This document shows, piece after piece, positions 33,526 to 46,200 of a stretch of 64,000 nucleotides of DNA. Source of the stretch: Coniferiporia sulphurascens (Eukaryota > Basidiomycota > Agaricomycetes > Hymenochaetales > Hymenochaetaceae); the NCBI GenBank assembly GCA_002794785.1, contig NBBA01000004.1, forward strand, positions 124,001-188,000, given 5' to 3'. Below the pieces are notes generated by a model. The model had not been told where the DNA came from. It worked only from the letters and a program-made list of their open reading frames with translations, and ran no database searches. How positions within the stretch are numbered: position 1 is the stretch's first letter; the number at the start of each line of letters is the position of its first letter. The position numbers and the translations under genes were made by a program.

Positions 33526-34790
33526 TCACTCGTGGGCAGCGCGTAACATCGCTTTCCACTCAACCTCCAAGCAACCCTCCGTCCATCCGAGCGCCCCTGC
33601 AGCAAGCACGCACGCATGCTGCTCGCCGTTCTCCAAGGCCAACCTGGTCTCCAGGTGCCGGTTGAACGTAAAGTACCGATTGAACCCAAGCTCCGGTTTC
33701 TTCGTCGTGTTCGAAAAGCACAGCGGGTCGGGGCAAAAGTACTTTTCCGGGCCGTGTACAGTCTTCTCGTGTCGTCCGCGCGTAGAGTTGTACGAGAAAA
33801 TCTTGCCGCATGGTTCGCGAGTACATGCGAATGCCCCGGCTTTCTGGTGAGTTTTACCCTTCGACTTGGCGAGCTGCCCATATGCGAGACGCGAGAAACT
33901 GGAGCGCGTCTTGCGTTCGACGTCTCGCGTCCCTACCGCCTCGACCGGGGTGGGACTCGGAGCGGGAGGAAGCTCGTCCTCCGTAGCAACAGGCGAGGGC
34001 ACACTATCGCTGCACATTTCAACCTCGGGAGTCCCAGGCGTGTTCATATACGCCATCATGCACTCGATGTCATACTGCGAGATCCCGAGGAAGGTGCCGG
34101 ATAGCGTAAGTCCGAAGTCGTCGAGTGCCGGCGGCTCGTTATTGCCACCGAAGAAGAAGGGCTCGCTTGGAGTCGAGGGGCTTGCCGGAGTGCTTCCCGC
34201 ATAGTACAACTCCGGCGTGCCTGTTTCTGAAGGCACGAACGATGGGTCGAAAAGTGCAGAATTCAGCAGCAAAAAGTCGAAATTGGCCGTTCCGGGAGTA
34301 GCTGGGTCTACATCCGGAACGATATCGAGGGGGACGAACTCCTGAGAATAGACTTTGGAGTACAGTTCAATCTCAGCTGCAAGGCTTTCGAGGGTGCATC
34401 CAGCATACAGATCCGATGCAAGCTGTTCCGAAGACACAAAGTGCTCGCCGAAGTCCTCAAAACTCATCGGCTCAATATCGAAGATAGTCGCATCTGGGAC
34501 AGCCAAGTCCGAGCCAGGAAGCAGACTCGGCCACGAGTCAAAAAATTCATTCGTCGCCAGAGATGGCTGAGCGGAAGACTCGAAAATTCCAAAGTCAAGT
34601 GCGTCGTCGGATACACCGAAGGGATCCTGAATAGCGTTCTGAGTCAGCATTAATCAACAGAACAAAAAGCGAATGGTCGTACCAAACACATGGGCGTGCT
34701 ATTGTCGGAGCACAGGCCACTGACCTCTTCTTCCTTCTTTGGCAAGAGTGCAAGGTCAGAGACTTCAGTGAAGGCGTTGTCGGAAGACAT
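33526..34790 (-). CDS. C2H2 zinc-finger protein 1 (tandem paralog)
   Basis: Exon 1 is 34790-34683 (36 codons) and exon 2 is 34638-33526, with a 44-bp intron; 406 residues. The N-terminal 250 residues are acidic and Phe/Pro/Ser-rich, like an activation region. A C2H2 finger follows near residue 315 (CTREPC with twelve residues to HEKTVH), then a second Cys/His-rich segment CPDPLC with RHLETRL resembling a degenerate finger. Probably a nuclear DNA-binding transcription factor. The gene 36396-37544 is a same-strand paralog with the same intron position, shared NSTPM before the intron and AIQD after it. No full-length stop or frameshift is present, so this copy looks functional. Confidence 0.8.
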
Positions 34791-35260
34791 GTTGGACTTG
34801 TAAATTCGGGATAGTGCGGATGCGACTGTGAAGGATGACTAGGATGGAAGGCGTGTCTTTCCTGTCCTCCCTCAGCGTCGCACACGCTGAAAATATACCC
34901 ATCGCAGCGACAAAGCGGTTGCGTCAAAGCATACCGTCCCACAAGCGCCTGAGGACCAAGAGGCGTGGATATGGCCATGGTGCGTACTAAGCATACGTCG
35001 CCCTCTTTGCAAGGCGGGCTTGCCGAGGCGTCAGGAGATGGCATCGTAGGCGCGCAAAAAGGGAATGCGTGGCCGGGATTATGTATTATGGGCCCCGATA
35101 TCCCAGATGGTGCTTTAGCGGGCTAAAGAGTGTGCAGAAAAAGGAAATAATTAGCGCAGGGGTAACGGCCGGGAAGGCGGCAGCTGGGCGGTAGAGTGCG
35201 GCAGGCCCAGTCTCGTCGAGCGTTCGTGACTATGAAGCTCAAGAGGCTTCTGTTAGAAAT
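34791..35260 (-). promoter_or_regulatory. Upstream region conserved with the ZF2 paralog
   Basis: About 450 bp of non-coding DNA aligns with 37545-37995. Shared stretches include CAGCGACAAAGCGG, GTCAAAGCATACCG, GAGGACCAAGAGGCGTGG, AAAAAGGAAATAATT and CTCAAGAGGCTTCTG. The two copies are as alike as, or more alike than, much of the coding sequence. Either the duplication included the promoter or these blocks are under selection. Confidence 0.65.
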
Positions 35261-36395
35261 TCCAAGAGCACAGCAGGAGGTGACGGACCGCGTTAGGTCA
35301 GTCGAGTGGGGGCCGGGGAGGAAGAGCTAGGAAGGTAGGTCGACTTCGGCTTCACGAAAAACACGTCCCCCCATGTCCCATCCGACACAAGGGACTTTAA
35401 AGAGACTATCGTATGCCACGGGAACCTCATTCTCGTTTCCAATTGAGCAATAAATGATTATTTGAAAAAAGATCTGCTCACTGGCGTCAGACAACCGAGC
35501 TCACCTCGGGTACGTCTACGACTGACCAGTACTGGCATACCGGCCTACTTACGACCATATAATCGAATTACGAAAGCCTTGACCTACAGATCGCAAAATG
35601 GAGGCGGCTTCAACGGGAAGTCGGCTTCCAATTGTCCCCCGGCGTAGTCCAGTCGCTCTTGTGAATACGCGAGTGCAGTTGAGAGTCTGACCTCGTGCAT
35701 TTAGAAACCCCGATTGGCCTTAGCAACCAATTCACAGCTCTAATCTCTTCGAAGTATTCCTTGAAAGAGAGGCTTTACAGAATTTTTTATGGTTGTATGG
35801 CGAAGCATTAATATTATCGCGAAGCAGTCGACGGGTTTTCCGAATGGCAGGGGCAATCTTTTTGTTCTCGATATGGCAAATGTCGGAGATACGATTAAAG
35901 ATCGACAATGCACTATAAGCGCACACAACCTCGGAAGAATGCGGGGGATGAACCTTGAACATCGATTTACATACCGTACTATACGCTTGAAAAGAAAATG
36001 GGACAGCACATCGCACAATGTGCAAGTCGCGCAAACTGTTATCCCTTCGTCACTTGATAGGTCCGCAACCGCAATCTGCACGTATGCAGGAAGGAGCTTT
36101 CCGATCGTCACGGCAGGAAGCCTAGCAGAAGCGACGTGTCCGAGCACAGCAATAACCTAGCTTATACGCATATCGAGGATTTCCATTTGCCAGTTTATCC
36201 GATGATATAAAAGTACAAACATCCAACACACGTAAACTATTAAGGTAGCATGGCGCAAATCCATATCCAGTGGCGTGATAGAAGGTTAGGAAACGACAAA
36301 AATAGAGCATGTACTGTATATAGATGGCATAAGCATAGACACGAGGTAGGCACACTACATTGTAAGTTTAAACTACGAAATTCTTATGCATGAAG
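35261..36395. other. No supported gene
   Basis: The region between the conserved upstream block of ZF1 and the 3' end of ZF2. Overlapping ORFs of 120-135 codons exist on both strands at 35740-36160, but neither has a recognisable motif or splice context, so I do not call them. Confidence 0.4.
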
Positions 36396-37544
36396 TCACT
36401 CGCGAGGGGGTCTACCAGTTCGAAGAACGTCTTCCGAGCAATACAAATGTGTCCACCCGCGTGCCCTCGCAGCAACCACGCACTTGCTCTGCTCACCCTC
36501 CCTCGCCAACCGACTCAGCAAGTGCCGGCGCATCGAGAATGACCGATTGAACCCTAGTTTAGGGGTTTTCGTGATGTTTGACCGGCAGCGCGGCAGTGCG
36601 CAATAGTATGGGTTCGTATAGTGTGTTTTCTCGTGTCGAGCGCAAATAGATTTGGTAGAGAAAATCATGTTGCAATTCGGCACGCTGCAGATACCGACGT
36701 CGGTCTTTTTAGACTTGTCAGGGGCGGCCTGGGCGGCCTCAGGCTCGGTAAGCTGCACAGACATTGGAGGCGAGGCCTTGGAACGCTTCTTTCCCTTCGC
36801 ACGTGGAGCAACTGCGGGAGGACGTGGGGCGGGAGGAAGAGCTTCAGGTGTATCTGCTTTGTCCTCCGTCGTTGCAACGGCTGGCACAGGCGCGATCCCA
36901 TACGTGGACGCATAATCGCAGACCCCAGTCACATGGGCGCAAGGGTGTTCATAGACACTAACGCATTTGACATGTCGATTTGCGAAGAGCAGAACTGAGG
37001 ATATGTGAGGGAAGGATTGAACGGTAGAAATCCTGGGTGTCCCGATGGCGACACGCCATTACCACTGAAAGGGGGGAGTTCGGAGTACAGCCCGTTCGGG
37101 GCTGCAGGGCTCTGGGGGGAACTTCCTAGATACAGCTGCTGTGCCGATGCATCCGAAGGTATCAACTGGGAGTTGTTGACGCTAGCAGTGCTCAGCGGAG
37201 AAAAGTCGAAGACGTTTGGGCTAGAAGCACTTTGAATTGAGCCGGGGAGCAGACTTGGATACGTGATTGGGAATCCGTTGCTTTGGAGGTGGTCCGTAGG
37301 CTGGAGAAAAGACTCGAAAGCGCAGGAATTGAAGGAGTCTGGGATGGTCCAGCTGGTGACCCCAAATTGGTCCTGGATAGCACTCTGAAAAAGCTTGTTA
37401 GCATTAATCAGCAGAACAATAAACGTCTAAGCGTACCATATACATGGGCGTGCTATTGTCGTAACATAGGCCGTTCATTTCATCTTCCTTATTTGGGTAG
37501 AGCTTCGTGTCGAAGGGAGCAGAGAAAGCGTTGGGGAACGACAT
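36396..37544 (-). pseudogene. C2H2 zinc-finger protein 2, apparent frameshift
   Basis: Exon 1 is 37544-37437 (36 codons, as in ZF1). The intron is GTACGC to TTTTTCAG. Exon 2 runs from 37384 to an in-frame TGA at 36929. The homologous protein continues in the next frame from 36932 to 36396 and contains the finger CSVPNC...HEKTHY and a C-terminal RHLLSRL segment aligned with ZF1. The break falls in the variable linker (after MNTLAP, matching ZF1 MNTPGTP), and no GT-AG pair of suitable phase was found to bridge it. It is either a one-base frameshift (pseudogene or assembly error) or an unusual intron. Confidence 0.7.
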
Positions 37545-37995
37545 ATTAGACTCGGAAAGCTGAGATGATGCGACGACGACTGGGATGAAAGGCGTCTTTC
37601 CTATCCTCCCTCAGCATCGCGCACGCTGGAGATATACCCACCGCAGCGACAAAGCGGCAGCGTCAAAGCATACCGCTCACAAGCGCATGAGGACCAAGAG
37701 GCGTGGACACGGCCACGCAGCGTACCAAGTCAACGTCGCATCCTTGCACGACGGACCCTTTGCATTGTCAAGAGGCAGTGTCCTGGGTGTGCAGAATGGC
37801 AACATTGGGCCAGAAATCAGTATCACAGGCCTCGAGATTCCAGATGGCGCTTTAGCGAGCCGAAAGCATACGCAAAAAGGAAATAATTGGGACAGGGACA
37901 ACGACCGGGGAGGCGGCAGACGGGTGCTTAGAGTGTGGTAGGCCTAGTTCGTTAAGCGCCTGTGGCTATGGAGCTCAAGAGGCTTCTGATCTGAA
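37545..37995 (-). promoter_or_regulatory. Upstream region of ZF2, conserved with ZF1
   Basis: Counterpart of 34791-35260, with the same ordered blocks (see that entry). Conservation fades beyond about 37995. Confidence 0.65.
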
Positions 37996-38784
37996 TATGA
38001 GCATACTCGGGAAGCGGCGAATTACACCCAGACCGATGAGAGGGAGGCGCATATGTGCCTTACGAAGTATTCGACACAAATGTCGTACTCGATACAAGGA
38101 ACGACGGAGAGTGTTCTAGGTCGTGAACTCCCAAGTCTTTGTCTTTTCCCTCAAATGGGCGTTGAGCGTTTCTACGTGGAACTCTGTACATGTTGGCATC
38201 AGAGGATATCAACTGATTCAAGTGTGAAAGCATGGCTCACTCGAATACTCCAGTAACCAGCATTCCGACCACACCTGCGATCGAGGTCATACTGCAATTA
38301 TTTTCTCATTTCCAGTTTGAAGATGCGAAATGCAAACAGTTTAGGTGGAAAGGGATTCTTATTGTCCACCCGAATCCGAAATGCTCTTGTGGATACTCAT
38401 GACTAAGGAGAGCGACTGCGACCTTAGAGTCACGAATGCGAAGTCCTGTTTCTCTGCAGTCACTCTAGTTCTTTGTTTTTCCCATATCACTCGCTGAGGC
38501 AGTTTAAAAGCGGTAAGGTGTTCGGGCCAAACTTGCTCCGAGTCAGGCGATGGCTGTCGTTTATAAGTTCAAGTTTGCTGAGTCGCAGAAACGTGGCAGC
38601 GGTCCATTTGTTCCTGATTAGGAAATGACTTTATTCCCGATACCTTTGGGTACAATTGTATGACCCTTATTACAAAACTTTTGTATTTTGCTTCCACAGC
38701 ACTCAAACCTCAGCAATTGATCCCTGTATCTGGTATGGAAACAGTTACATGTATTCTATATCTACTCCAGATTTTTTAGTACCA
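37996..38784. other. No supported gene
   Basis: Spacer before the reverse-oriented solo LTR. No motif-bearing ORF. Confidence 0.4.
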
Positions 38785-38789
38785 CTTTA

Positions 38790-39048
38790 TCTTAAAATCT
38801 ACGCATGTTGTGGTAGACGATGAGGTGCAGTGGTGAAGTGTAGGCAAAGGTGGGTTATCAGCGTAAAACCGATGTATTTCATAGGGTGAGACCAGCTCCC
38901 CTTATATACATGTTCCGTGAGCTAGTACTACTATAACTATCTAGCTCCTATATCGTATGGCGTTATCATTGCGTTATCGTTCACTTAGTAAGATGGTTGT
39001 TCATATGACCATCTGTTATTTATATTGTTCCATTATATTTATTTAATA
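38790..39048 (-). repeat. Solo LTR, copia family A, reverse orientation
   Basis: 259 bp matching the reverse complement of the copia A LTR, flanked by the 5-bp duplication CTTTA (38785-38789 and 39049-39053). The same non-TG/CA ends as other copies confirm the LTR boundaries. Confidence 0.9.
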
Positions 39049-39053
39049 CTTTA

Positions 39054-39499
39054 TAAACTGGAACTCTTAGAATAATGGTGTCCCTCTCATGCAAAATGGC
39101 TGTCACGAACTGTCACGCATATTTTGATACTCCGACAGCTTGGTGGTTACATAGCATGGTGTTGACTACAAGGAGTTTGTTATCTGAGATCGAAAAAAGG
39201 TGCAATGCCGGATGCATTCTGTCACCGTTTGTCACCTTTCAAACATTATGCATTCTCCCTGTACACCACAATACTCCATTCCACCCAGAGTAGTGCAGTG
39301 GTAAACCCTAGCATGTAATACGTATGACCCTGCAAAAAAAATGCTGATAAAATTACTTGTCATGTGAACCGGCAGTATTCCAAAGGCTCTTCAAGATTGC
39401 AAAACAAGTATTTTGACTGTGGCTTCATGACAAGGCAATATTTTGCTGTGATGCTATCATACCCATTTTTGATAGTTCACTTAGCACTCATATGAAGTA
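39054..39499. other. Host DNA between LTR-A and copia B, no gene seen
   Basis: About 440 bp with only a short plus-strand ORF of no recognisable content. AAGTA at 39495-39499 is the left target duplication of copia B. Confidence 0.4.
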
Positions 39500-39751
39500 T
39501 CTTAAATCTTATTACAAATCATATCACATCATAATGACATTATAAGGCGTGATCAAGTCACATTACTTACTCCTGGCTAAAGCGCCACAGTAAAACTTAT
39601 AAGGATAAACTTAAAGGATTAGTTAATAAGTTACCACAGTACTAGTATAAAGGTAGAGCCAGTGGGCCTACAAGAAATACATTGAATATCCTTTCCCCAC
39701 TGTGTGATAACACACTGCTACTCTCAACTACAACCCACTCAACTTCTAAAA
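39500..39751 (+). repeat. 5' LTR of copia B
   Basis: Starts TCTTAAATC and ends CTTCTAAAA. It contains AGTATAAAGG as the likely TATA box (near 39642). The primer-binding site abuts it without a gap. Confidence 0.9.
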
Positions 39752-39766
39752 GGTTATGAGCCTTGC
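39752..39766 (+). other. Primer-binding site of copia B (half tRNA-iMet)
   Basis: GGTTATGAGCCTTGC is a 15/15 reverse complement of bases 7093-7107 of the initiator tRNA in this window, that is, the anticodon arm. Confidence 0.9.
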
Positions 39767-40009
39767 TCCCATTGCATAAGTGCAACAGAAATATTGAAAT
39801 ATTGATATATGATGTCACAGGCATCAGGATTGAAATTGCCTAGTGGCGACAGAGAAACATGATCACAGACAACTGCTTGTGAGTTAATAGAGCTCACAGG
39901 GCTAAGAAAAGAAGGTGCTGATATAGGCGCAAAATTTACACAGGCAACTACGTTACCTGAATTATGAAAAATTGTAAGTGAAAGAAAAAATCTAAATGAG
40001 CATGTTGCA

Positions 40010-41037
40010 TTGATCAGAAAAGCTGATGTATTATTAATACCTTCTATAGGAAGTAAAAACGAATTAAACACAAGAATCGAAAATTATGAAAAGCTAACCC
40101 AAATACAACAACTTGCAGTAAGAGCTACATTCTTTGATGATATGACGAGATTAGCTGAATATAACAGAATATCTGATTCCGGAACTGCAGTCGATATAAG
40201 CAATTGTCTCCATACATATAATTCATTAAATAATGAACAAAAAGAACAATTTAAAATTGACAACCCCTTTAGAAAACAGGAAGAAACCAAAGAAACCAAA
40301 GAAAAAGAAGAAGAAAAAGAAGAAAAAGAAAAAGAACCAAGTGAGCCACCATCTGATCCTTCTGATGGTTGGCAAGAATCTGATGCTGAAGAGGATGATT
40401 CAGATATGTCCAACACAGCCACCAATTTACTTAAGTTCTTTGACGGCATCGATCAACTCGGGCCAAACAACTACAAAATGTGGATCTTTAGGATCACCAC
40501 AGCCATTGAAAGTGCCGGTTATGGCAGTCTTTTGACAACTCAACCAAATATGGAGCAATTAGTTGCTTGTACCGCCATTTATAATGGCATACTACGCACA
40601 ATACCAGATAAGATTCTGGCACATTATTTAAATATTAACAAAGACATTCCAGAATTACTAAAAGCACTGGATAAGTGGTATAACGTCTGCACAGCAATGA
40701 CCCAGGGCCTCGATGAGGCAGCTTTATTTTCCATTACGGGTCATGTCTCTAACTTTGACCAAACCCTAGACAAATTAGCAACTACCTATGCAGGGTTAAA
40801 ATCACAAGGGGTCAACATATCTGAAGGAATGTATGTAGCAGCCATCGTGAAGGCAACACCTTCCGAATATCAATACATGCTCTATCAGACAGAGCTTTAC
40901 ATAAAAACATTTAATCAGCTTCAAACAGATACGGCTCAGCATATCAAGCTCACACCAGAATATTTATCCATGATGCTTATGAACGCATTTGAGGGATGGA
41001 AGAAGATGCATTGGCGTCAAGGAGCGGCGGGTCAGCA
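40010..41037 (+). pseudogene. Copia B gag, 5' part, cut by the KDZ insertion
   Basis: A charged region with Lys/Glu repeats (about 40290-40340) is followed by the conserved gag core FFDGIDQLGPNNYKMW, parallel to copia A. The frame is intact to GTCAGCA (41031-41037), where the KDZ element begins; the last codons before the stop belong to KDZ. The frame continues exactly at 57267 (HLPKDE) if one copy of the 7-bp duplication is kept. No ATG is obvious at the family's usual start, and the frame is open upstream of 40010. Confidence 0.8.
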
Positions 41038-42955
41038 TGGAGCTGTGCCAACCAATATGTTGGTACCCGGCCAGTGATCACTGCATTTGAGTAATCATAC
41101 CCAGCCAGTGGCTAGGTAGGGTGGCTGAAGCTCCCATATTTGGCCTCTGGGGCTATGGCTAAGCTTTAGTCAGTGGTGCGGCACCCCGGCAGGGTTAGGG
41201 TCCTTCCCAATAAGGGTGGCACTGCCGTCGGGGTCGGTGCCTGCCCACCGCGGGCCTAATTAGGAAGGGGTGTGGTCCCTGACAGGGACCGGACCCTTGA
41301 TGTAGCCTGCGGCATGTGCCTGGCCGCACCACACCTGCTGCTCGTTGCCGCACAGTGCTTGCTCCTCGTCACCGCCTCACGCCCATTGTGCCCACCATGC
41401 GTGCCCACCATGTAAAATCGAAAAAAACGTTTATTTAAAAAATCATTACTACAGATGATGTTTCACACACAAGTGGCCTTGCTGCAATGTACAGCGCCCG
41501 TTGCACCCACAGCGCTCACCATGCCTGCCGTGCCCACTGTAGAAAATCGAAAAAATTCTTATTAAAAATCTATACCTACAGAATAATGGGTGGCTTCGTC
41601 TCATCTTGATAGTGAGCGCGCAGTGGGGCCTCGCCGCACCGCTCTGCCCCATACCACGCCTGTCGCACCCACAGCACCCGCTGTCCAAAATCGAAAAAAA
41701 AAACTTATTATTTGAAAATTACACCTGTAGGGGCATAGATGGGTTCATCGCGTCTTGACAGTGAGCTCGAAGTGGCCATGCTGCACCGTGCCGTATCGCG
41801 CCCGCCCACAGCACCCGCCGTCCAAAATCGAAAAAACATATTATTTGAAAATTATAACTGCAGGGACATAGATGGGTTCGGTCTCGTCTTGACAGTGAGC
41901 TCGAAGTGGCCATGCTGCACTGTGCTGTATCGCGCCTGTTGCGCAAAATCGAAGAAATTTTCTCATTAAAGAATTATAACTGTAGGAGCATGAGTGACTT
42001 TGCCTCGTCTTGATGGCATGTGCACAAGTGGCTCGAGGAGGACACTCACCACCATCTTGTGCCTGCCCATGCAGCTGGCCCCCTTGTGGATGATGGCTCC
42101 ATTGCCTCCCCACCCACCCTCCTTCCCTTATGGTCCTTCACCGTCCGTACTCATGATATCGCTGTTGGTGTTATCACTGTCATTGGTTGCACCCCATCGC
42201 TGCTGTCGTCGAAGATGCCGCCAAATCTATATTGCAGCAATCGCCATCGCCTCTGCTGGGTCCATTGCACGCCATCGATGGGTTGGTATCGCTGCCGCTA
42301 GCCCGTGATATTGCGGAAATACCGATGGCATCGTTTTCCGAGCGCTTTGCTGTCAGATCATTATCGCTGTCATCAGCTGCATGCCATTGCTGCTGGCGTT
42401 AAAGCAGTCGCCATCTCGATCGTACAAAGACGATATCGCTGCCATCGTTGGCATCGCCGCCGCTGTCGCCGCTGGGTCCAATGTACGCCATCGTTGGGTC
42501 GGTATTGTCACCGCATCGCTTGCTGTATTGCAGTATTGCCGATGGCCTTGTTTCTGATAGCCCTGTTGTCAGATTCAAGTAGAAAGGATCACATGTATAG
42601 ATAGTAGCTGGACGTACCATAGTAACCATACCCATCGCTGACAATCGATATCACCGTCGCTTTTGCTGGCGCTGTAATCTTGCCCCCCTCATGCATCCTC
42701 CCAGTCCCAGTATGTCACATCTTTTCGAGTGCAGTGCTGTTGTGATTAACAATCACTAGTAGCATGGCTCTGTGAGATGTTGCTGATGTCGAGTCGATGT
42801 CGATGGATGCCAGAGCTTTTCGAGTGCGAGTGCAGTGCTATCGGCTGCCGTGGATGAGGTTCGCTGATGGCGTGGTCCCACGTGATGTTTGCCGATGTGG
42901 GAGTCAATGAGTCGATGATCTTGTGGCCATCTGTCATCTATCATACAAGTTTTGT
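41038..42955. repeat. Left terminal inverted repeat of KDZ element
   Basis: Aligns with the reverse complement of 54893-57259 (minus the LTR-C insert). Shared landmarks in order: GCATTTGAGTAATCA, GGGTGGCTGAA, CGGGCCTAATTAGGAAGGGG, TGACAGGGACC, five AAAATCGAA subterminal units, ATGATATC, and GATGGCGTGGTCCCA. Similarity ends near GGCCATCTGTCATCTATC (about 42930). Confidence 0.85.
41413..42000. repeat. Subterminal tandem repeats in the left KDZ arm
   Basis: Five units of about 120-145 bp, each opening with AAAATCGAA followed by an A/T-rich block and then CTCATCTTGA or TCGTCTTGACAGTGAG and a GTGGCC motif, at about 41413, 41543, 41687, 41824 and 41945. Such subterminal repeats are typical transposase-binding sites in large DNA transposons (family knowledge); binding here is inference. 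Confidence 0.75.
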
Positions 42956-43294
42956 CATTGTTGCCATCTGCATAAACATCGACACTGAGATTCCGGACAA
43001 TGTGCCGCAATGGCTGTCTCAGTCTCCAGAGGATACTGACTGATGTGTATTCGCACCACCAAGCGCCGTTATTATGGCGGTAGGCGTTGTCGTTGCTGTC
43101 ATCATGGACATCGTTAAGTTGCCATCGTCGATTGATAGCTTGCCACCGAGTCGAGAGGAATTATGGAGGTCGAGACTCTGGCGATGTACGATGCCTGGGA
43201 GGTTGGAAGGGAGTGCAAACGCTAAGGCGACTCGTGCTTAATAAGCATTTGTAATTCAAACAGTACCTTGTAAATGCAAGACTATTGTAATAGA

Positions 43295-46200
43295 CTATAT
43301 ATCCCCGACATCAGATTCGGGGTCGATCAGAGGAAGTTCGCCATCATCATCCTCTCCTTCTTCAATGGGTATGATCTCTCCACCATCTAATACAAGAGTC
43401 CTATCAGAGACACTCTGTGACGAGAGTTGAACGTCGTCAGAACTGTTGAGATTCCCAAAAGCCTCCCCTGTTTCATCCATATCTATATTCGAGGGACACA
43501 AACGCCATGCCAGGTCCAAAGTTGTTCGTTTTCTCTTAGATTTTTGCTGTCCTTGAGAATTGGCTTGGTCATGTGAATTGACCTGGTCTTGTAAGTTGTC
43601 AGAGGCGATATGATGTTGCTCTGGCCAATCAACATCGTGTCCATTTACGATGACGGTCTTATACCATTGTGACGCGAATGAGGTTCCAAGGGACTCCCAC
43701 ATGTCTGCTTGCTTCTCTGTGTACGCTTGAAGCCCAGCTGCAAGATCATTGGGTATGTCAGTTCGGTGTAGAGATTGAGATTGCCACCGCTTCGCCTTCC
43801 AGTCACAATATGCTAGCATGTGACGCATCTCCTCTAAAACAAGAGTGATTTCTTCACTCCAGCATTCAGCATGAGCTTGTGATCGAGCCCAATGGACTCG
43901 GATTCCTATATCATATTAGTATAACGGCCCACAATGAGCAGCTTATAGACATACCCTCATTTATTTCATCAGGATTCCCCTCTCCCTCTCGCATTTGTGT
44001 CCAGATCCAGGAGGGACTGAAGTTGTGCTGGCTGCACGCCACATTTCGCTTGGAAAGTCCTCGATTCCTACAATCTTTCTCTTCTTTGTCTTCGCCCTGT
44101 CCACATACATCTTCTTTTGCAAGGGGTTTGAGTCGTATAGACCAAGATCCGTTTGGATCTAGCCTAGTCAGAGCCGACTGGGCAGCCCGGTAACGTTCCA
44201 CAGTCAGCTCAATCCTGCTTGAAAAGCTGAACAGGACTGATCGTGCACGTGTATTGTCTTGCTGACCAACGCTGTTGATCTTTTTGAAAGACAGGTTGCT
44301 CGACTTGAGATGAAGGAGACAGCGGAGCTTGACTAAACTATCCTCTGCCTGTGCCACATGTAAACGCTTCTCCATTTCGACGAGCCTGTAGCGAGATGGG
44401 AGAACAGCTCTCAAATCAGCACTGAGATCGGATGGCATGCATAAGGGGGGAATGTCGAGGAGTAACTTGACTTCTGGTGAATCCTTTGCAGGATCCCACG
44501 TCGACTGGTCGGTGGTTACCTCGTTCGCGACCTGTAGGATCTGGATGGCCACACAGGGCATGTATATAACCTGCGCCTTCCTCCATTTGGTGATCCTACC
44601 GACCAGTGCCGTCTTCCTCTCTTGTACTTTCGCAGCTGTTATTGTATGAGGTCTCGCTTTTCACGTGGCAACTAATGCAGTGAATGTTTGTCTAAAAACA
44701 CATATTGATGAGCAGTATGAGATTAAGCAGCGAAAAGCACTACACACTTGAGCTCCTCAAGTTCAAGTCCCCTTACAAGAAACTTGCTCGCAGTCAAACC
44801 ATCAACCATATCTTGACCATCGACAATAGACTGTTCGTCTTCTTTTGCCAGCTGCTTGCATATGTCAGCCAAAGAGTCGTCTAAAGGGGCAAAGTCATTA
44901 GTGAAATCGATCTCCTTCCTTGCACCAGTCACTTACGAGTGACAGGCTCGGTGTATGGATCCGGCGCCTTGAGGGGACTCTTTTGCCATGTCTCTACCAT
45001 GCGACTCCACTTAGCCACCAGCATGGGCCCAACAGCTTCCGTCATTGCATTGTAATGTGTCCTATGCTTGACATGCATAAGCTCAGCATCTGTAAGCTTT
45101 TGCAGGAGAGAGAGATCTAAACAGCACGAGTCAATTCACATAGTGTAGATTTTCAATGAAGTTGAAATGTACTTCCCTAATCCGGTAATTTTTCGCCAAT
45201 TCCAAGCTGACCAATGGTCGTCAATGGTGTCGTGGCGAAACCCGGGGCCCATTTCCCGTGTACTCATCGCTATGGGATTAATGTGAGACCACCCTTGTTC
45301 TATGCCTTCGCCATCCATCTGTGCTGAATATGGGAGGAGATTGAGGGAGTAAGGACTTTGGCAAGGTTCGCCATGTGCTCTCAGATGGAATTTGGGAACC
45401 ACAACATGAGGAATCATGCAAAGGAAGGCGGCTTGAAGTTCAGCGGGATATTCGTGGACACGTGCAAGCAGCTTTTTGTGCCATTGGCACACAATGTTGT
45501 AGGTCACAAGCAGAAGTGTGGTACTGGCACCAACGAGAACGGATAGGAAGATATAGTCCATATTTATATACCTGTAAGACCGCATATGAGCACGTGAACT
45601 TCTAAGCCGGCCAGGTCACAGGCATACCTTTCCCCTTTCTGTAAATCACCGACTCCATTGCTTCTGACAATACCACTTCGTGCACAGATGACTGCACCGA
45701 CCCCAGACACCAGATAGCCATCGTTTGCATGGGTTGTAGCCTTCTCCATGGCCTGAAAAGTCGAATCACACATGCCTTGCTAAACTATTGATCAATTCTT
45801 CATCTTTTTTCTTGGGATGACAGTCTCACTTCAATTTTATGAACATCTTTATTTTTTTGCAAGCGAAGCTGCTTGTAATACTGTTAAGCTCAACGGTTAT
45901 GTGGTGATCAATGTCGGGGCTTCCTGATCGTCGAGACTGATGGTTATGGCAACGGGGCTTCCTAGATGTTGTAAGTCGAAGGTGACCATCAGCGGGGCTT
46001 CCTGATCAACAATGTGGGCAGGGTAGGCTTCTTAGTGGAGTTGGGTTACAATGAAGCGGGTACTGGCCTATAGGCACGCAGTAGACTGATGAGGAGCAGA
46101 TAATGGGCTTGTATGAACAAAGAGCACAAGCTTAGGACTTGTGCTACTGAAGTTACATGCTTATATGCTACTCTATGTGTTTACTACTGTAGCGGCTTGT

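Noticed and set aside
35740..36160. Overlapping 120-135 codon ORFs on both strands
   Set aside because: No motif, no splice partner, no paralog; probably chance ORFs.
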